From JAKFEW01 sp036675505 (GTDB taxonomy: Bacteria; Cyanobacteriota; Sericytochromatia; S15B-MN24; JAQBPE01), in contig JAKFEW010000031.1 in assembly GCA_036675505.1 (NCBI GenBank), forward strand, positions 1 to 48,332: a stretch of DNA of 48,332 bases, read 5' to 3'. This document shows, piece after piece, positions 16,750 through 24,193 of this stretch (the first letter of the stretch is position 1; each line of letters starts with the position of its first letter). The position numbers were made by a program, and so were the translations under genes. The notes beneath the pieces were generated by a model. The model was given only the letters and a program-made list of their open reading frames with translations. It was not told where the DNA came from and did not search any database.

Positions 16750-17310
16750 TCAAGGCTGGTTCCGCGCGCGCTTGAGGCGCTCGAGCCGGGCCTGCAGCGC
16801 CGAGGTGCGCAGCACCGCGGACCCGCCGGCGGGAGTCGCCTCCGCTTCGGGCTCGGGCTCTGGCGCAGGCTCCGCGACCGGCGCGACCGCCATCACGCCC
16901 GCGGCCTCGGTCGGCAACGGCTCAGGCGCCATGGCCTGCTCCACGATGCCTGCCGCGGGGCCGAGCTCGGCGAAGAGCGGCGCGAGCACGTCCTCCATGA
17001 AGGCGGAGCCAGTGTATTCGTCCGCAGGCGACGGCTCGGCGGGCGTGGGTGCCGGGCTGACAGCCGTCGCCTCCACGGCGGGCTTCGGGGCGGCCTTGCG
17101 CGCCCGACCCACCACCTTGTACTCCAACAGGTCGCCGATGCCGCAGCCGAGCTCGCGGCAAAGCGCGTCGAGCAGCGTGAGGCTCAGGCGGTCCGGCACC
17201 TCGTGGCGCACGCGCGACAGGTAGTTCTCGCCGATGTTCATCCGGCGCGCGAGCTCGCGCCCTTTGATGCCACGCAGGCGCATCAGCTCGTCGAGCTTCC
17301 AGACGATCAC
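16750..17310 (-). CDS. XRE-family regulator with long Pro/Ala/Glu tail
   Basis: Residues 1-66 are a Cro/C1-type helix-turn-helix of the HTH_26 kind (KLDELMRLRGIKGRELARRM, NYLSRVRHE, LDALCRELGCGIGDLLEYK). The remaining 120 residues are low-complexity (PEPEPEAEATPAGG) with one short helical patch (SAFMEDVLAPLFAELGP) and a charged C-terminal helix. It is 12 bases downstream of the response regulator on the same strand and thus in its operon. DNA target unknown. Confidence 0.82.
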   Translation of the reverse strand: MIVWKLDELMRLRGIKGRELARRMNIGENYLSRVRHEVPDRLSLTLLDALCRELGCGIGDLLEYKVVGRARKAAPKPAVEATAVSPAPTPAEPSPADEYTGSAFMEDVLAPLFAELGPAAGIVEQAMAPEPLPTEAAGVMAVAPVAEPAPEPEPEAEATPAGGSAVLRTSALQARLERLKRARNQP

Positions 17311-17321
17311 GCCGCGCCCCC

Positions 17322-18035
17322 TCAGTCTGCCGTGACGAGCATGTAACCCTGGCGCGACGAGTTGAGGAAGCCCGGCTCGACGCCGAGGTCGCGGAACTTC
17401 GCGCGGATGTTCTTCATGTGCGTGTGAATCACCTGCGGGTTGCCGAGCCGCGGCGGGTAGTCGAGCGCCTGGGTCAGGAGCCCCTCGACCGAGACGATCT
17501 GATCCGGGTGGCCGACGAGGTGCTTCAAGATCGCGAGCTCGGAGCCCGTCAGGCGGACCTCCTGGCCTTCGGACCGCGCCAGGTAGCGGCGCACGTCGAG
17601 CGTGAGCGGACCGGCCGAGAGGGTCCCGTCGCCGACGCCCACCGGCTGGCCGGCGACCGCCCGCGGTGAGCGCCGCAAAAGCGCCTTGATGCGGAATTGC
17701 AGCTCGGTCGCATCGAACGGCTTGACCAGGTAGTCGTCGGCGCCCTGCAAGAAGCCCTCGTACTTGTCCTGCGACTCGGCGCGGGCCGTCAGCAGCAGCA
17801 CAGGCGTCGCCCCCAGCTCCGGCGTGTCGCGGATCGCCTTGGTGAGGGCGAGGCCGTCCATCCCGGGCATGTTCACGTCCGAGACGATCAGGTCCGGCGG
17901 ATCGCGCCTGGCGCGCTCGAGCGCGTCCACGCCGTCGTAGCTGCTCTCGACCTCGACGTCGCCAATCACCTGGATGATCGCGGCGACGAGCCTGTGGATG
18001 GAAGGGTCGTCGTCGACGACGAGAACTTTCTTCAC
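17322..18035 (-). CDS. OmpR/PhoB-type response regulator
   Basis: 237 residues from a GTG at 18035 (KKVLVVDDDPSIHRL). Receiver domain 1-120 with D9/D10 acidic pocket, phospho-acceptor D53 (LIVSDVNMPGMDG), and the conserved K in DDYLVKPFDATEL; C-terminal winged helix 140-235 (LTGSELAILKHLVGHPDQIVS, HTHMKNIRAKF). Proteins of this class bind 11-bp-spaced direct repeats, which makes it a candidate reader of the octamer repeats in this window, but nothing proves this. No histidine kinase adjoins it. A CATAAT -10 lies at 18066-18071. A longer N-terminus from 18116 is open but Arg/His-rich and unlikely. Confidence 0.9.
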   Translation of the reverse strand: MKKVLVVDDDPSIHRLVAAIIQVIGDVEVESSYDGVDALERARRDPPDLIVSDVNMPGMDGLALTKAIRDTPELGATPVLLLTARAESQDKYEGFLQGADDYLVKPFDATELQFRIKALLRRSPRAVAGQPVGVGDGTLSAGPLTLDVRRYLARSEGQEVRLTGSELAILKHLVGHPDQIVSVEGLLTQALDYPPRLGNPQVIHTHMKNIRAKFRDLGVEPGFLNSSRQGYMLVTAD

Positions 18036-18065
18036 GGGGGGTGCAACCTCTTCTGGGCGGAGGCC

Positions 18066-18071
18066 ATTATG
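18066..18071 (-). promoter_or_regulatory. -10 box of the response regulator operon
   Basis: CTCATAATGGCC on the minus strand: CATAAT followed by GGCC as in other promoters here, about 30 bases before the GTG start. It is back to back with the TAGAAT at 18131. Confidence 0.4.
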
Positions 18072-18130
18072 AGCCGATTTCTCGGCCGCGTGCAACCGGG
18101 TCACACGTGGTCGCAAGGCCGACGGTCTGC

Positions 18131-18136
18131 TAGAAT
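18131..18136 (+). promoter_or_regulatory. -10 box, leaderless type (transglycosylase)
   Basis: TGCTAGAATGGCC: TAGAAT ends six bases before the ATG at 18143. No ribosome site exists between them, so transcription should start at the start codon. Confidence 0.5.
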
Positions 18137-18142
18137 GGCCCC

Positions 18143-18793
18143 ATGATGCCCCTCGCCGGCCGAACGGCAGCGGCTGTGGTCAATCCGACGCCGCCGCCGT
18201 CCCGCAACCCCCTCTTGCTCGCGGCCCAGGTCGTGGGCGTCACGCTGGCGCTCGCCAGCCTGCTCGTCATCTACCTGCCGGACCTGCCCGTGGTGGGACG
18301 CTTCTTCTATCCGTTCTACTACCAGCAAGAAATCGAGCGGCAGGCCAAAGTCTACGGGCTGGATCCGCTCTTCGTCGCGGCCGTGATCCGCCAGGAGAGT
18401 GGTTTCCGGCCGGCCGCCCGCTCGGCCGTCGGCGCCGTCGGGCTCATGCAGCTGATGCCCGCGACCGGCCGCTGGGCAGCCGGCAAGATCGGCATCAAGA
18501 ACTTCAAGGACGACAAGCTCGAGGACCCCGCCACCAACATCCGCCTCGGCTGCTGGTACCTGAACTACCTGTTCCAGAAGTTCAAGGACCCCGCCAAGGT
18601 GCTCGCGGCCTACAACGGCGGCGAGGGCAACGTCGACTACTGGGGCACCCTGAAAGGCGAGCAGCTCGCGTGGGCCTACCCCGAGACCCAGACCTACGTG
18701 TCCCAGTGCCTGCGCGCCTACCGGCGATACCAGGACCTCTACGGGCATGAGATCGCCCGCGTGACGGCGCCGATGATGCGGGTGGTGCCATGA
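18143..18793 (+). CDS. Membrane-anchored lytic transglycosylase (Slt family)
   Basis: The 216-residue enzyme cleaves the MurNAc-GlcNAc bond of peptidoglycan with formation of a 1,6-anhydro end. It has an N-terminal hydrophobic anchor (LLLAAQVVGVTLALASLLVIYL, residues about 24-45) and a goose-lysozyme-like fold with catalytic E85 (IRQESGF), the motifs GAVGLMQLMPAT, NIRLGCWYLNYL and AAYNGGEGNV in the order known from Slt70 and MltE-like proteins. It acts on the outer side of the inner membrane. The gene begins only six bases after its -10 box. The DciA-like gene follows 13 bases later and is likely in the same transcript. Confidence 0.93.
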   Translation: MMPLAGRTAAAVVNPTPPPSRNPLLLAAQVVGVTLALASLLVIYLPDLPVVGRFFYPFYYQQEIERQAKVYGLDPLFVAAVIRQESGFRPAARSAVGAVGLMQLMPATGRWAAGKIGIKNFKDDKLEDPATNIRLGCWYLNYLFQKFKDPAKVLAAYNGGEGNVDYWGTLKGEQLAWAYPETQTYVSQCLRAYRRYQDLYGHEIARVTAPMMRVVP

Positions 18794-18806
18794 AGCACGG
18801 TGGGTC

Positions 18807-19499
18807 ATGAGCGGGCGGCCCGAGAAGCTTGCGCGCGCCCTCGGCCGGGCGCTGCGCGATCTGAACATGGACCAGCGCGTCAAAGAGAGCCGCGCCATGG
18901 TGCTCTGGCCCGAGGTGGTCGGCGAGGTCACGGCCGCGCGCACGCGCCCGCTGCATGTGAACCGCGGCACGATGCTCGTGGCGGTCGCCTCCTCGGCCTG
19001 GGCGAACCAACTGAACTTGCTCAAGTCGCGCTACCTCGATGGCCTGGCCGCGCGCGTGGGACCCGGCGTGATCCAGGATCTGCGCTGGCGGGTCGCGGAG
19101 CTCAAGGCTGACGACGACCCGACGGCCAACCCGCTCGACCTCGTGGCGGTGAAGCTGACCACGCGGGAAACGCGGCAACAGCCGACGCTGGATGAGGCGG
19201 AGCGCGAGGCGATCGCCCGCCAGGTGGCCGAAATCGGCGACCCGAAGCTCGCCGCGCGGATGACCGAGGTGCTCACGGCCCAGGCGGCACGGCGCAAGCG
19301 CCTGCGCGACGTGGGCTGGATCCCCTGCCAGCGCTGCGGCGTGCTGCACGACGCCGCCGATCGGCCTTACATGCGGGCACGCACCGACGCAGAGCTCGCA
19401 GAAGCGCCCAGCGCGCCACGCGGGATGGACCCGATGGGCGTCGCGCGCCTCTGCCCGCCCTGTAGGTTGGAAGTCGGGCAGGCTATGGACGCTGAATGA
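18807..19499 (+). CDS. DciA/DUF721-like protein with C-terminal CxxC-CxxC extension
   Basis: Residues 5-100 match DUF721 (ALGRALRDLNMDQRVKESRAM, LWPEVVGEVTAARTRPLHV, GTMLVAVASSAWANQLNLLK). Its best-studied members (DciA) are predicted loaders of the replicative helicase DnaB. Here the domain is followed by a charged helical linker and a region from about 170 with CQRC and, 40 residues later, CPPC, probably a zinc-binding module. DUF721 proteins are often about 150 residues, so this 230-residue form is extended. It sits behind the transglycosylase gene. A role in DNA replication is family inference. Confidence 0.75.
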   Translation: MSGRPEKLARALGRALRDLNMDQRVKESRAMVLWPEVVGEVTAARTRPLHVNRGTMLVAVASSAWANQLNLLKSRYLDGLAARVGPGVIQDLRWRVAELKADDDPTANPLDLVAVKLTTRETRQQPTLDEAEREAIARQVAEIGDPKLAARMTEVLTAQAARRKRLRDVGWIPCQRCGVLHDAADRPYMRARTDAELAEAPSAPRGMDPMGVARLCPPCRLEVGQAMDAE

Positions 19500-19509
19500 A
19501 AGAGGGCCC

Positions 19510-19564
19510 GAGCGAAGCAGGATCTAAACTTCCCATGGTGGGGTGGGTGGGCGGGGCGGCTGGA
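19510..19564. repeat. Dispersed 55-bp intergenic repeat, copy A
   Basis: 48 of 55 bases equal those of 35991-36045 in the same orientation, starting GAGCGAAGCAGGATC and ending GGGTGGGTGGGCGGGGCGG then CTGGA. It begins 11 bases after the DciA-like stop. A GCCGCGATAGATAAGGCC segment follows at 19595-19612, resembling the GATA-loop hairpins near the other copies. Confidence 0.7.
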
Positions 19565-19622
19565 AGGCCGTTGCAAGCCGCAGAACGCCTTCCAGCCGCG
19601 ATAGATAAGGCCTGAAGTGCGC

Positions 19623-19659
19623 GACGTTACAGCGAGGGGCTATCGGCCGCTGGTATGAT
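19623..19659 (+). promoter_or_regulatory. Promoter with shared 19-bp upstream element (PATAN gene)
   Basis: GACGTTACAGCGAGGGGCT at 19623-19641, then TGGTATGATT with -10 TATGAT at 19654-19659. The same element with one mismatch occurs at 27074-27092 before TAGAAT. The leader to the ATG at 19793 would be about 130 bases and contains additional -10-like strings (TACAAT, TATAGG). Confidence 0.5.
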
Positions 19660-19792
19660 TCGCCGAGGCGGTCCGGATCCGCATGGGCGCTATGCCCGCC
19701 GTTGTAATACAATGAGTCGTGCTCGGGTATAGGGTTCATGACGCCCCTGTCCCGCGGCTTAACACCTTCCCGACAGGTGTCAGGAGAGCCCG

Positions 19793-20752
19793 ATGTCGAA
19801 GATCATACTCTCAGGTGACCTGGGCCGATTCCGGCCCGAGATGTTGGTACGGATCCTCGAATCGATCCGCGCCGACGTCATCGTCACCCTGGAAGGCGCT
19901 TCGACAGGCCAGATCACCGTACTGCAAGGGAAAATCGTCGGCGCGGCGTTGCCGCCCAACAAGGGAATGGACGCGCTCAAGGACATGGTGACCTGGAACC
20001 AGGGCACCTTCACCGTCCGCGACATCTCGGGCACGCAGACCACCTCGATGGTGCGCAGCCCGGACATCATGAACTTCCCGGACAACGCGAGCATCTTCCG
20101 CGCGATGATGGCGCTGCGCCGCCCGGTCGCCGCCGGCGGCGGCCCTTCGCCCGCCGCGCCGCCGCGCCCGAGCGGCCCCGGCGCCCCGGCAGTCGGCAAC
20201 GGCACGCCGGGCGGCGGCATGGTCCGCCCCGGCGCCCACCCCGCGGGTCCCGGCATGCAGCGCACCACCCAGGTCGGCCCGAAGATCGGCCCGCTCGCGA
20301 AGATCCCGCACCTGACCGACAAGGGCAAGGGCACTGTGAAGAGCCTGCAGGCCAACTTCGCGCGCGGCGTGAACGTCGAGGGCGACAAGTGGCGCGTGCT
20401 GCTCAAGTGCAACGGCGAGCTGAACCTTTACCAGATCGGCGACGAGATCCAGATCATGGGCGAGCGCCTGCTCAAGTCCGTGAAGGAGCTCCAGGACGAA
20501 GGCATGGTCAGCTTCGACAGCATCGACCAGCAGGCCGCCCAGCGCCTGACCGGCAACTTCAAGTTCGGCGAGTATATGATCGCGAAGGGCCACATCACCC
20601 AGGTCCAGCTCGAGGCCGCCCTCCAGCGGCAGCAGGAATTGGCGCGCAAGGGCCGCTACATGTGGCTCGGCGAGATCCTGGTCGAGATGAACTACGTGCG
20701 CCCCAGCCAGGTGCAGGAAGCCCTGGCCTACCAGAAGCGCGCCAAGAAGTAG
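19793..20752 (+). CDS. PATAN (DUF4388) domain protein with MshEN-like C-terminus
   Basis: Residues 1-110 are a DUF4388/PATAN domain (LSGDLGRFRPEMLVRILE, TGQITVLQGKIVGAALP, WNQGTFTVRD). Then comes a Pro/Gly-rich linker (116-170), a middle domain (190-235, VLLKCNGELNLYQIGDEIQI, like the winged-helix or 'not-regulated' module often found in this family), and two short helical repeats (FGEYMIAKGHITQVQLEAALQRQ, LGEILVEMNYVRPSQVQEAL, about 250-315) that resemble the MshEN/T2SSE N-terminal nucleotide-binding module. PATAN proteins are signalling adaptors, for example in phototaxis and type IV pilus control. A link to pilus motors is inference. Good ribosome site CAGGAGAG. 319 residues. Confidence 0.82.
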   Translation: MSKIILSGDLGRFRPEMLVRILESIRADVIVTLEGASTGQITVLQGKIVGAALPPNKGMDALKDMVTWNQGTFTVRDISGTQTTSMVRSPDIMNFPDNASIFRAMMALRRPVAAGGGPSPAAPPRPSGPGAPAVGNGTPGGGMVRPGAHPAGPGMQRTTQVGPKIGPLAKIPHLTDKGKGTVKSLQANFARGVNVEGDKWRVLLKCNGELNLYQIGDEIQIMGERLLKSVKELQDEGMVSFDSIDQQAAQRLTGNFKFGEYMIAKGHITQVQLEAALQRQQELARKGRYMWLGEILVEMNYVRPSQVQEALAYQKRAKK

Positions 20753-20768
20753 GCGCCCGCGGGCGCCT
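20751..20768 (+). terminator. 18-bp perfect palindrome over the PATAN stop codon
   Basis: AGGCGCCCGCGGGCGCCT is self-complementary and includes the last two bases of the TAG stop. It can form a GC-rich hairpin after the gene but has no T-run. It may serve as terminator for both convergent genes. Confidence 0.4.
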
Positions 20769-20792
20769 GGTCGGCTTTCGACGTCGGCCTAC

Positions 20793-21479
20793 TTAATAGG
20801 CGTAAGACTCGAGCAGCCTGTAGCGGGCCGGGTAGGTGGCCTGGAAGGCGGTGAGGTCCTCGCCGCCGAAGTACCGCGCGCCCACGAAGTTGGCGTACGC
20901 GTCCGCGAAGTCCTCCACGAGCGTGCCCGTGGTGTTGAAGGCGTTCCGGCTGTATTGCGTGAAGAACATGCCGTCCGACCTGGCGGCCTCGGTCCAGGCG
21001 GCTGGCGGCGCCGAGGCGCCGAACTTCGCCATCGCGAGGACGTGGCCCATCTCGTGGAACACCACCCCGCGCGTCACGGTCCAGTCCGGCGACGGCGGGT
21101 TGCGGTAGAAGACGATCGACTGGGGGAGGGCGATCGCCGTGGCCGTGAACTTGGCCGTCTTGAAGCGGGCCGCGGCCGCTTGAGCGCGCGGGTAGCCGCC
21201 CGGGTCGAAGACGACCTGATGCAGCAGCGCACGGTGCGCCGGCGGCAGCATCACCAGGTGCTGACTGAGGAAGCCGAGCAGGCGGGTGCGCTGGGCCTCT
21301 TCCACCTCGGCCGGGAAGTAGGCCTGGATCGTGGGCGTGTAGGGAAGATTGATGGCCTCGGCCCGGGCCGGCGCCGGGCCGGTCGAGAACGGGAAGTCCG
21401 GGTCGAGCGCCTGGGCCCGCGCGGGCGACGCGCAGGCGACGCCAACCAGGAACGCGAGGGTCGGGAGGAAAGGTCGCAT
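20793..21479 (-). CDS. Secreted zinc-metalloprotease-like protein (HEMGH)
   Basis: 228 residues from the ATG at 21479; a signal peptide MRPFLPTLAFLVGVACASPARA with a likely cut after ARA. The zinc signature H142-E-M-G-H146 lies in VVFHEMGHVLAMAKFG, and VEDFADAYANF (E189-D190) 43 residues later is a plausible third ligand, as in gluzincin-type enzymes such as the anthrax-lethal-factor-like group. The protein would act in the periplasm or outside. A peptidase activity is inferred from the motif; the substrate is unknown. It stands alone, convergent with the PATAN gene and divergent from mutS. Confidence 0.72.
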   Translation of the reverse strand: MRPFLPTLAFLVGVACASPARAQALDPDFPFSTGPAPARAEAINLPYTPTIQAYFPAEVEEAQRTRLLGFLSQHLVMLPPAHRALLHQVVFDPGGYPRAQAAAARFKTAKFTATAIALPQSIVFYRNPPSPDWTVTRGVVFHEMGHVLAMAKFGASAPPAAWTEAARSDGMFFTQYSRNAFNTTGTLVEDFADAYANFVGARYFGGEDLTAFQATYPARYRLLESYAY

Positions 21480-21574
21480 GGTTGTACTTTCCCCCGGACG
21501 GCGGTCCCCCAATCATCGGGTGACATAATACCCGCCAAGCGAGGCTCCGCGCCCCGCTCCGCCGGCGGGGGCGC

Positions 21575-21580
21575 TATAAT
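21575..21580 (+). promoter_or_regulatory. Perfect TATAAT, leaderless type (mutS)
   Basis: GCGCTATAATGTCCGAATG: the -10 hexamer ends six bases before the mutS ATG. There is no ribosome site and no -35. A leaderless mutS message is predicted. Confidence 0.55.
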
Positions 21581-21586
21581 GTCCGA

Positions 21587-24145
21587 ATGTCCAAGAAGCC
21601 AGGCTACTCCCCGATGATGACCCAGTTCCTCGCCGTGAAGGAGCAGTACCCCGACGTATTGCTGCTCTACCGCATGGGCGACTTCTACGAGACGTTCTTC
21701 GAAGACGCCAAGATCGCCGCGCGCGAGCTCGAGCTCACGCTCACCAGCCGCGACGGCGGCAAGGACGGCGAGCGCATCCCGATGGCCGGCGTGCCGCACC
21801 ATGCGCTCGACAACTACCTGCCGAAGCTGATCGCCAAGGGCTTCCGCGTGGCCATCTGCGAGCAGATGGAAGATCCCGCCCTCGCCAAGGGCCTGGTGCG
21901 CCGCGAGGTCGTCCGCGTGGTCACGCCCGGCACCGTGCTCGAGGCGAGCATGCTGCGCGAGAAGCAGAACAACTTCCTCGCGGCCGTCGTGAAGGGGCCG
22001 AAGGGCTTCGGCCTGGCCTACTGCGACGCCTCGACCGGCGAGTTCTCGGTCACCGAGCTCGCGGACGCGGCGCGCACGCGCCACGAGCTGGACCGGCTCG
22101 GCGTGGCGGAGTGCATCCTGCCGCTCGATGCGGCCCGCCTGGGCTGGGTGCCAGCGCCCGACAAGCGGCTCGCGCCGGCCGACCTCGGCCCGGAGTGGCA
22201 AAGCGCGCTGCCGGACGAGATCCAGGTGACGCCCCGCCCGCCGGCGGGCTTCGAGCTCGAGCCCGCGCGCCGCGCGCTGCATCAACAGTTCGGCGTCGCG
22301 AGCCTCGAGGGCTTCGGCTGCGCGAACCTGCCGCTGGCCATCCGGGCCGCGGGCGCGATCGTGGGCTACCTGCGCGAGACGCAGAAGGCCCAGCTGCCCC
22401 TCTTCGCGCGCCTGCGCACCTACCGGGACGCGCGCTGCCTCGTGCTCGACGGCGCGACGCGCAAGCACCTCGAGCTCACGGCCACGTCGCGCGACGGCAG
22501 CTTCAAGGGCTCGCTGCTCGCGCTGATCGATCGCACGAAGACGGCGATGGGCGGGCGCAAGCTGCGCGGCTGGCTGCTGGCACCGCTGCTCGACGGGCTG
22601 GCGATCGCCGATCGCCTCGACGCCGTGGAGGAGCTCGTGGAAGACGCCGCCCTGCTGCGCGCCCTGGGCGATCGCCTCGACGGCGTGCGCGACATCGAGC
22701 GCCTGGCCGGCCGCGTGGCCGCCGGCACCGCCAACGGCCGCGACCTGGTGGCGCTCTGCGATTCCTTGCTCATGCTCCCGCACGTCGCGGCCCTGGTGGC
22801 CGGCCGGCGTCCCGCGCTGTTGGCCGCCCTGCACCCGGCGCCCGGCGAGCTCGTGGCGCTCGCGGGCGACATCCTCGACACCCTCGTCGAGGCCCCGCCG
22901 ATCGCCGTCACCGAAGGCGGCCTGATCCGCGAGGGCTGGTCGCAGGAGGTCGACGCCTTGCGCGCGCTGCTCGGCGACAACCACGACTGGCTCGCCGAGT
23001 TCGAGGCCGCCGAGAAGGCCCGCACGGGTGTCAAGAGCCTCAAGGTGGGCTTCACCAGGGCTTTCGGTTACTACATCGAGGTGACGCATGCGAACCGGCA
23101 CCTGGTGCCGGCGGAGTACCACCGCAAGCAGACGCTCGTGAACTGCGAGCGCTTCATCACGCCGGAGCTGAAAGAGCGCGAGACCGCGATCTTGCAAGGT
23201 GAAGACCGGCTGCACGCCCTGGAATACGAGCTCTTCGTGCAGCTGCGCGAGAAGGCCGCCATGCTCGTGCCCGAGCTGCAGGCCGCGGGCGGCCGGCTCG
23301 CGGAGCTCGATGCGCTGGTCGCGCTGGCCGAGGTGGCGGTGGCGCGGGGCTACGTCCGGCCTTCGATCGCGGACGACACGCGGCTCGCGATCAACGAGGG
23401 CCGCCACCCGGTGGTCGAGGCGATGCTGCCGACCGGCGCCTTCGTGCCCAACGACGCCTTGTTGGACACAGACGCAGATCAACTCATCGTGCTGACCGGG
23501 CCGAACATGTCGGGCAAGAGCACGTGGATGCGCCAGCTTGGACACATCATCATCCTGGCGCAGATGGGCTCCTTCGTCCCGGCGCAGAGCGCCCATGTGG
23601 GCCTGGTGGACCGCATCTTCACGCGCATCGGCGCGGTGGACGACCTCGCCACCGGCCAGTCCACCTTCATGGTGGAGATGAACGAGACGGCGAACATCCT
23701 GCACCACGCCACCGAGCGCTCCTTCATCGTGCTCGACGAGATCGGGCGCGGCACGAGCACGCTCGACGGCCTCTCGATCGCCTGGGCGGTCGCCGAGCAC
23801 CTGGCCCAGGACGTGCGCGCCCGCACGATCTTCGCGACGCATTACCACGAGATGACCGGCCTCGCGCTGCACCACGCCGGCGTGCGGAACTACCGCGTGC
23901 TGGTGGAAGAGACCGAGGACGAGGTGATCTTCATGCACCGCGTGGTGCCGGGCGGGGCCGACCGCTCCTATGGCATCGAGGTGGCCCGGCTGGCCGGCCT
24001 GCCGCCGAAGGTGGTCGCGCGCGCCAAGCAGGTGCTGAACGCGCTGGAGAAGAACAACAAACTGGCCGCCAGCCTGCGCAAGACGCTCGCGAGCGAGGAA
24101 ATCGGCGGGTCGCAGCTGCCCTTGTTCGAGGCGAGTCGAGGTTAA
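21587..24145 (+). CDS. mutS: DNA mismatch repair protein MutS
   Basis: Full-length MutS1 of 852 residues. It recognises base mismatches and small loops and recruits MutL. The N-terminal mismatch-contact motif is MGDFYETFFEDA near residue 30 (Phe-x-Glu). The connector and lever helices follow, the clamp is in the middle, and the ABC-type ATPase lies at the C-terminal part with Walker A GPNMSGKST (638-646) and Walker B/D-loop FIVLDEIGRGTSTLDG (D717-E718). The C-terminal ends at QLPLFEAS, typical. No mutL is next to it. The ATG is six bases after a TATAAT, with no ribosome site. Confidence 0.98.
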   Translation: MSKKPGYSPMMTQFLAVKEQYPDVLLLYRMGDFYETFFEDAKIAARELELTLTSRDGGKDGERIPMAGVPHHALDNYLPKLIAKGFRVAICEQMEDPALAKGLVRREVVRVVTPGTVLEASMLREKQNNFLAAVVKGPKGFGLAYCDASTGEFSVTELADAARTRHELDRLGVAECILPLDAARLGWVPAPDKRLAPADLGPEWQSALPDEIQVTPRPPAGFELEPARRALHQQFGVASLEGFGCANLPLAIRAAGAIVGYLRETQKAQLPLFARLRTYRDARCLVLDGATRKHLELTATSRDGSFKGSLLALIDRTKTAMGGRKLRGWLLAPLLDGLAIADRLDAVEELVEDAALLRALGDRLDGVRDIERLAGRVAAGTANGRDLVALCDSLLMLPHVAALVAGRRPALLAALHPAPGELVALAGDILDTLVEAPPIAVTEGGLIREGWSQEVDALRALLGDNHDWLAEFEAAEKARTGVKSLKVGFTRAFGYYIEVTHANRHLVPAEYHRKQTLVNCERFITPELKERETAILQGEDRLHALEYELFVQLREKAAMLVPELQAAGGRLAELDALVALAEVAVARGYVRPSIADDTRLAINEGRHPVVEAMLPTGAFVPNDALLDTDADQLIVLTGPNMSGKSTWMRQLGHIIILAQMGSFVPAQSAHVGLVDRIFTRIGAVDDLATGQSTFMVEMNETANILHHATERSFIVLDEIGRGTSTLDGLSIAWAVAEHLAQDVRARTIFATHYHEMTGLALHHAGVRNYRVLVEETEDEVIFMHRVVPGGADRSYGIEVARLAGLPPKVVARAKQVLNALEKNNKLAASLRKTLASEEIGGSQLPLFEASRG

Positions 24146-24160
24146 AGGCCCCTCGTCTGG

Positions 24161-24166
24161 TACAAT
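24161..24166 (+). promoter_or_regulatory. -10 box of the 24194 gene
   Basis: TGGTACAATGGCG, 27 bases before the ATG at 24194; the leader contains CCGGAGGA as ribosome site. Same TGGTAnAATGG form as other promoters in the window. Confidence 0.5.
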
Positions 24167-24193
24167 GGCGCCCGCCCCCCGGCCGGAGGACGC

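Noticed and set aside
19524..19739. Small minus-strand frame with QPPRPPTP upstream of the PATAN gene
   Set aside because: It is created by the dispersed repeat; the same peptide arises from copy B at 36 kb. No ribosome site or conserved protein features.
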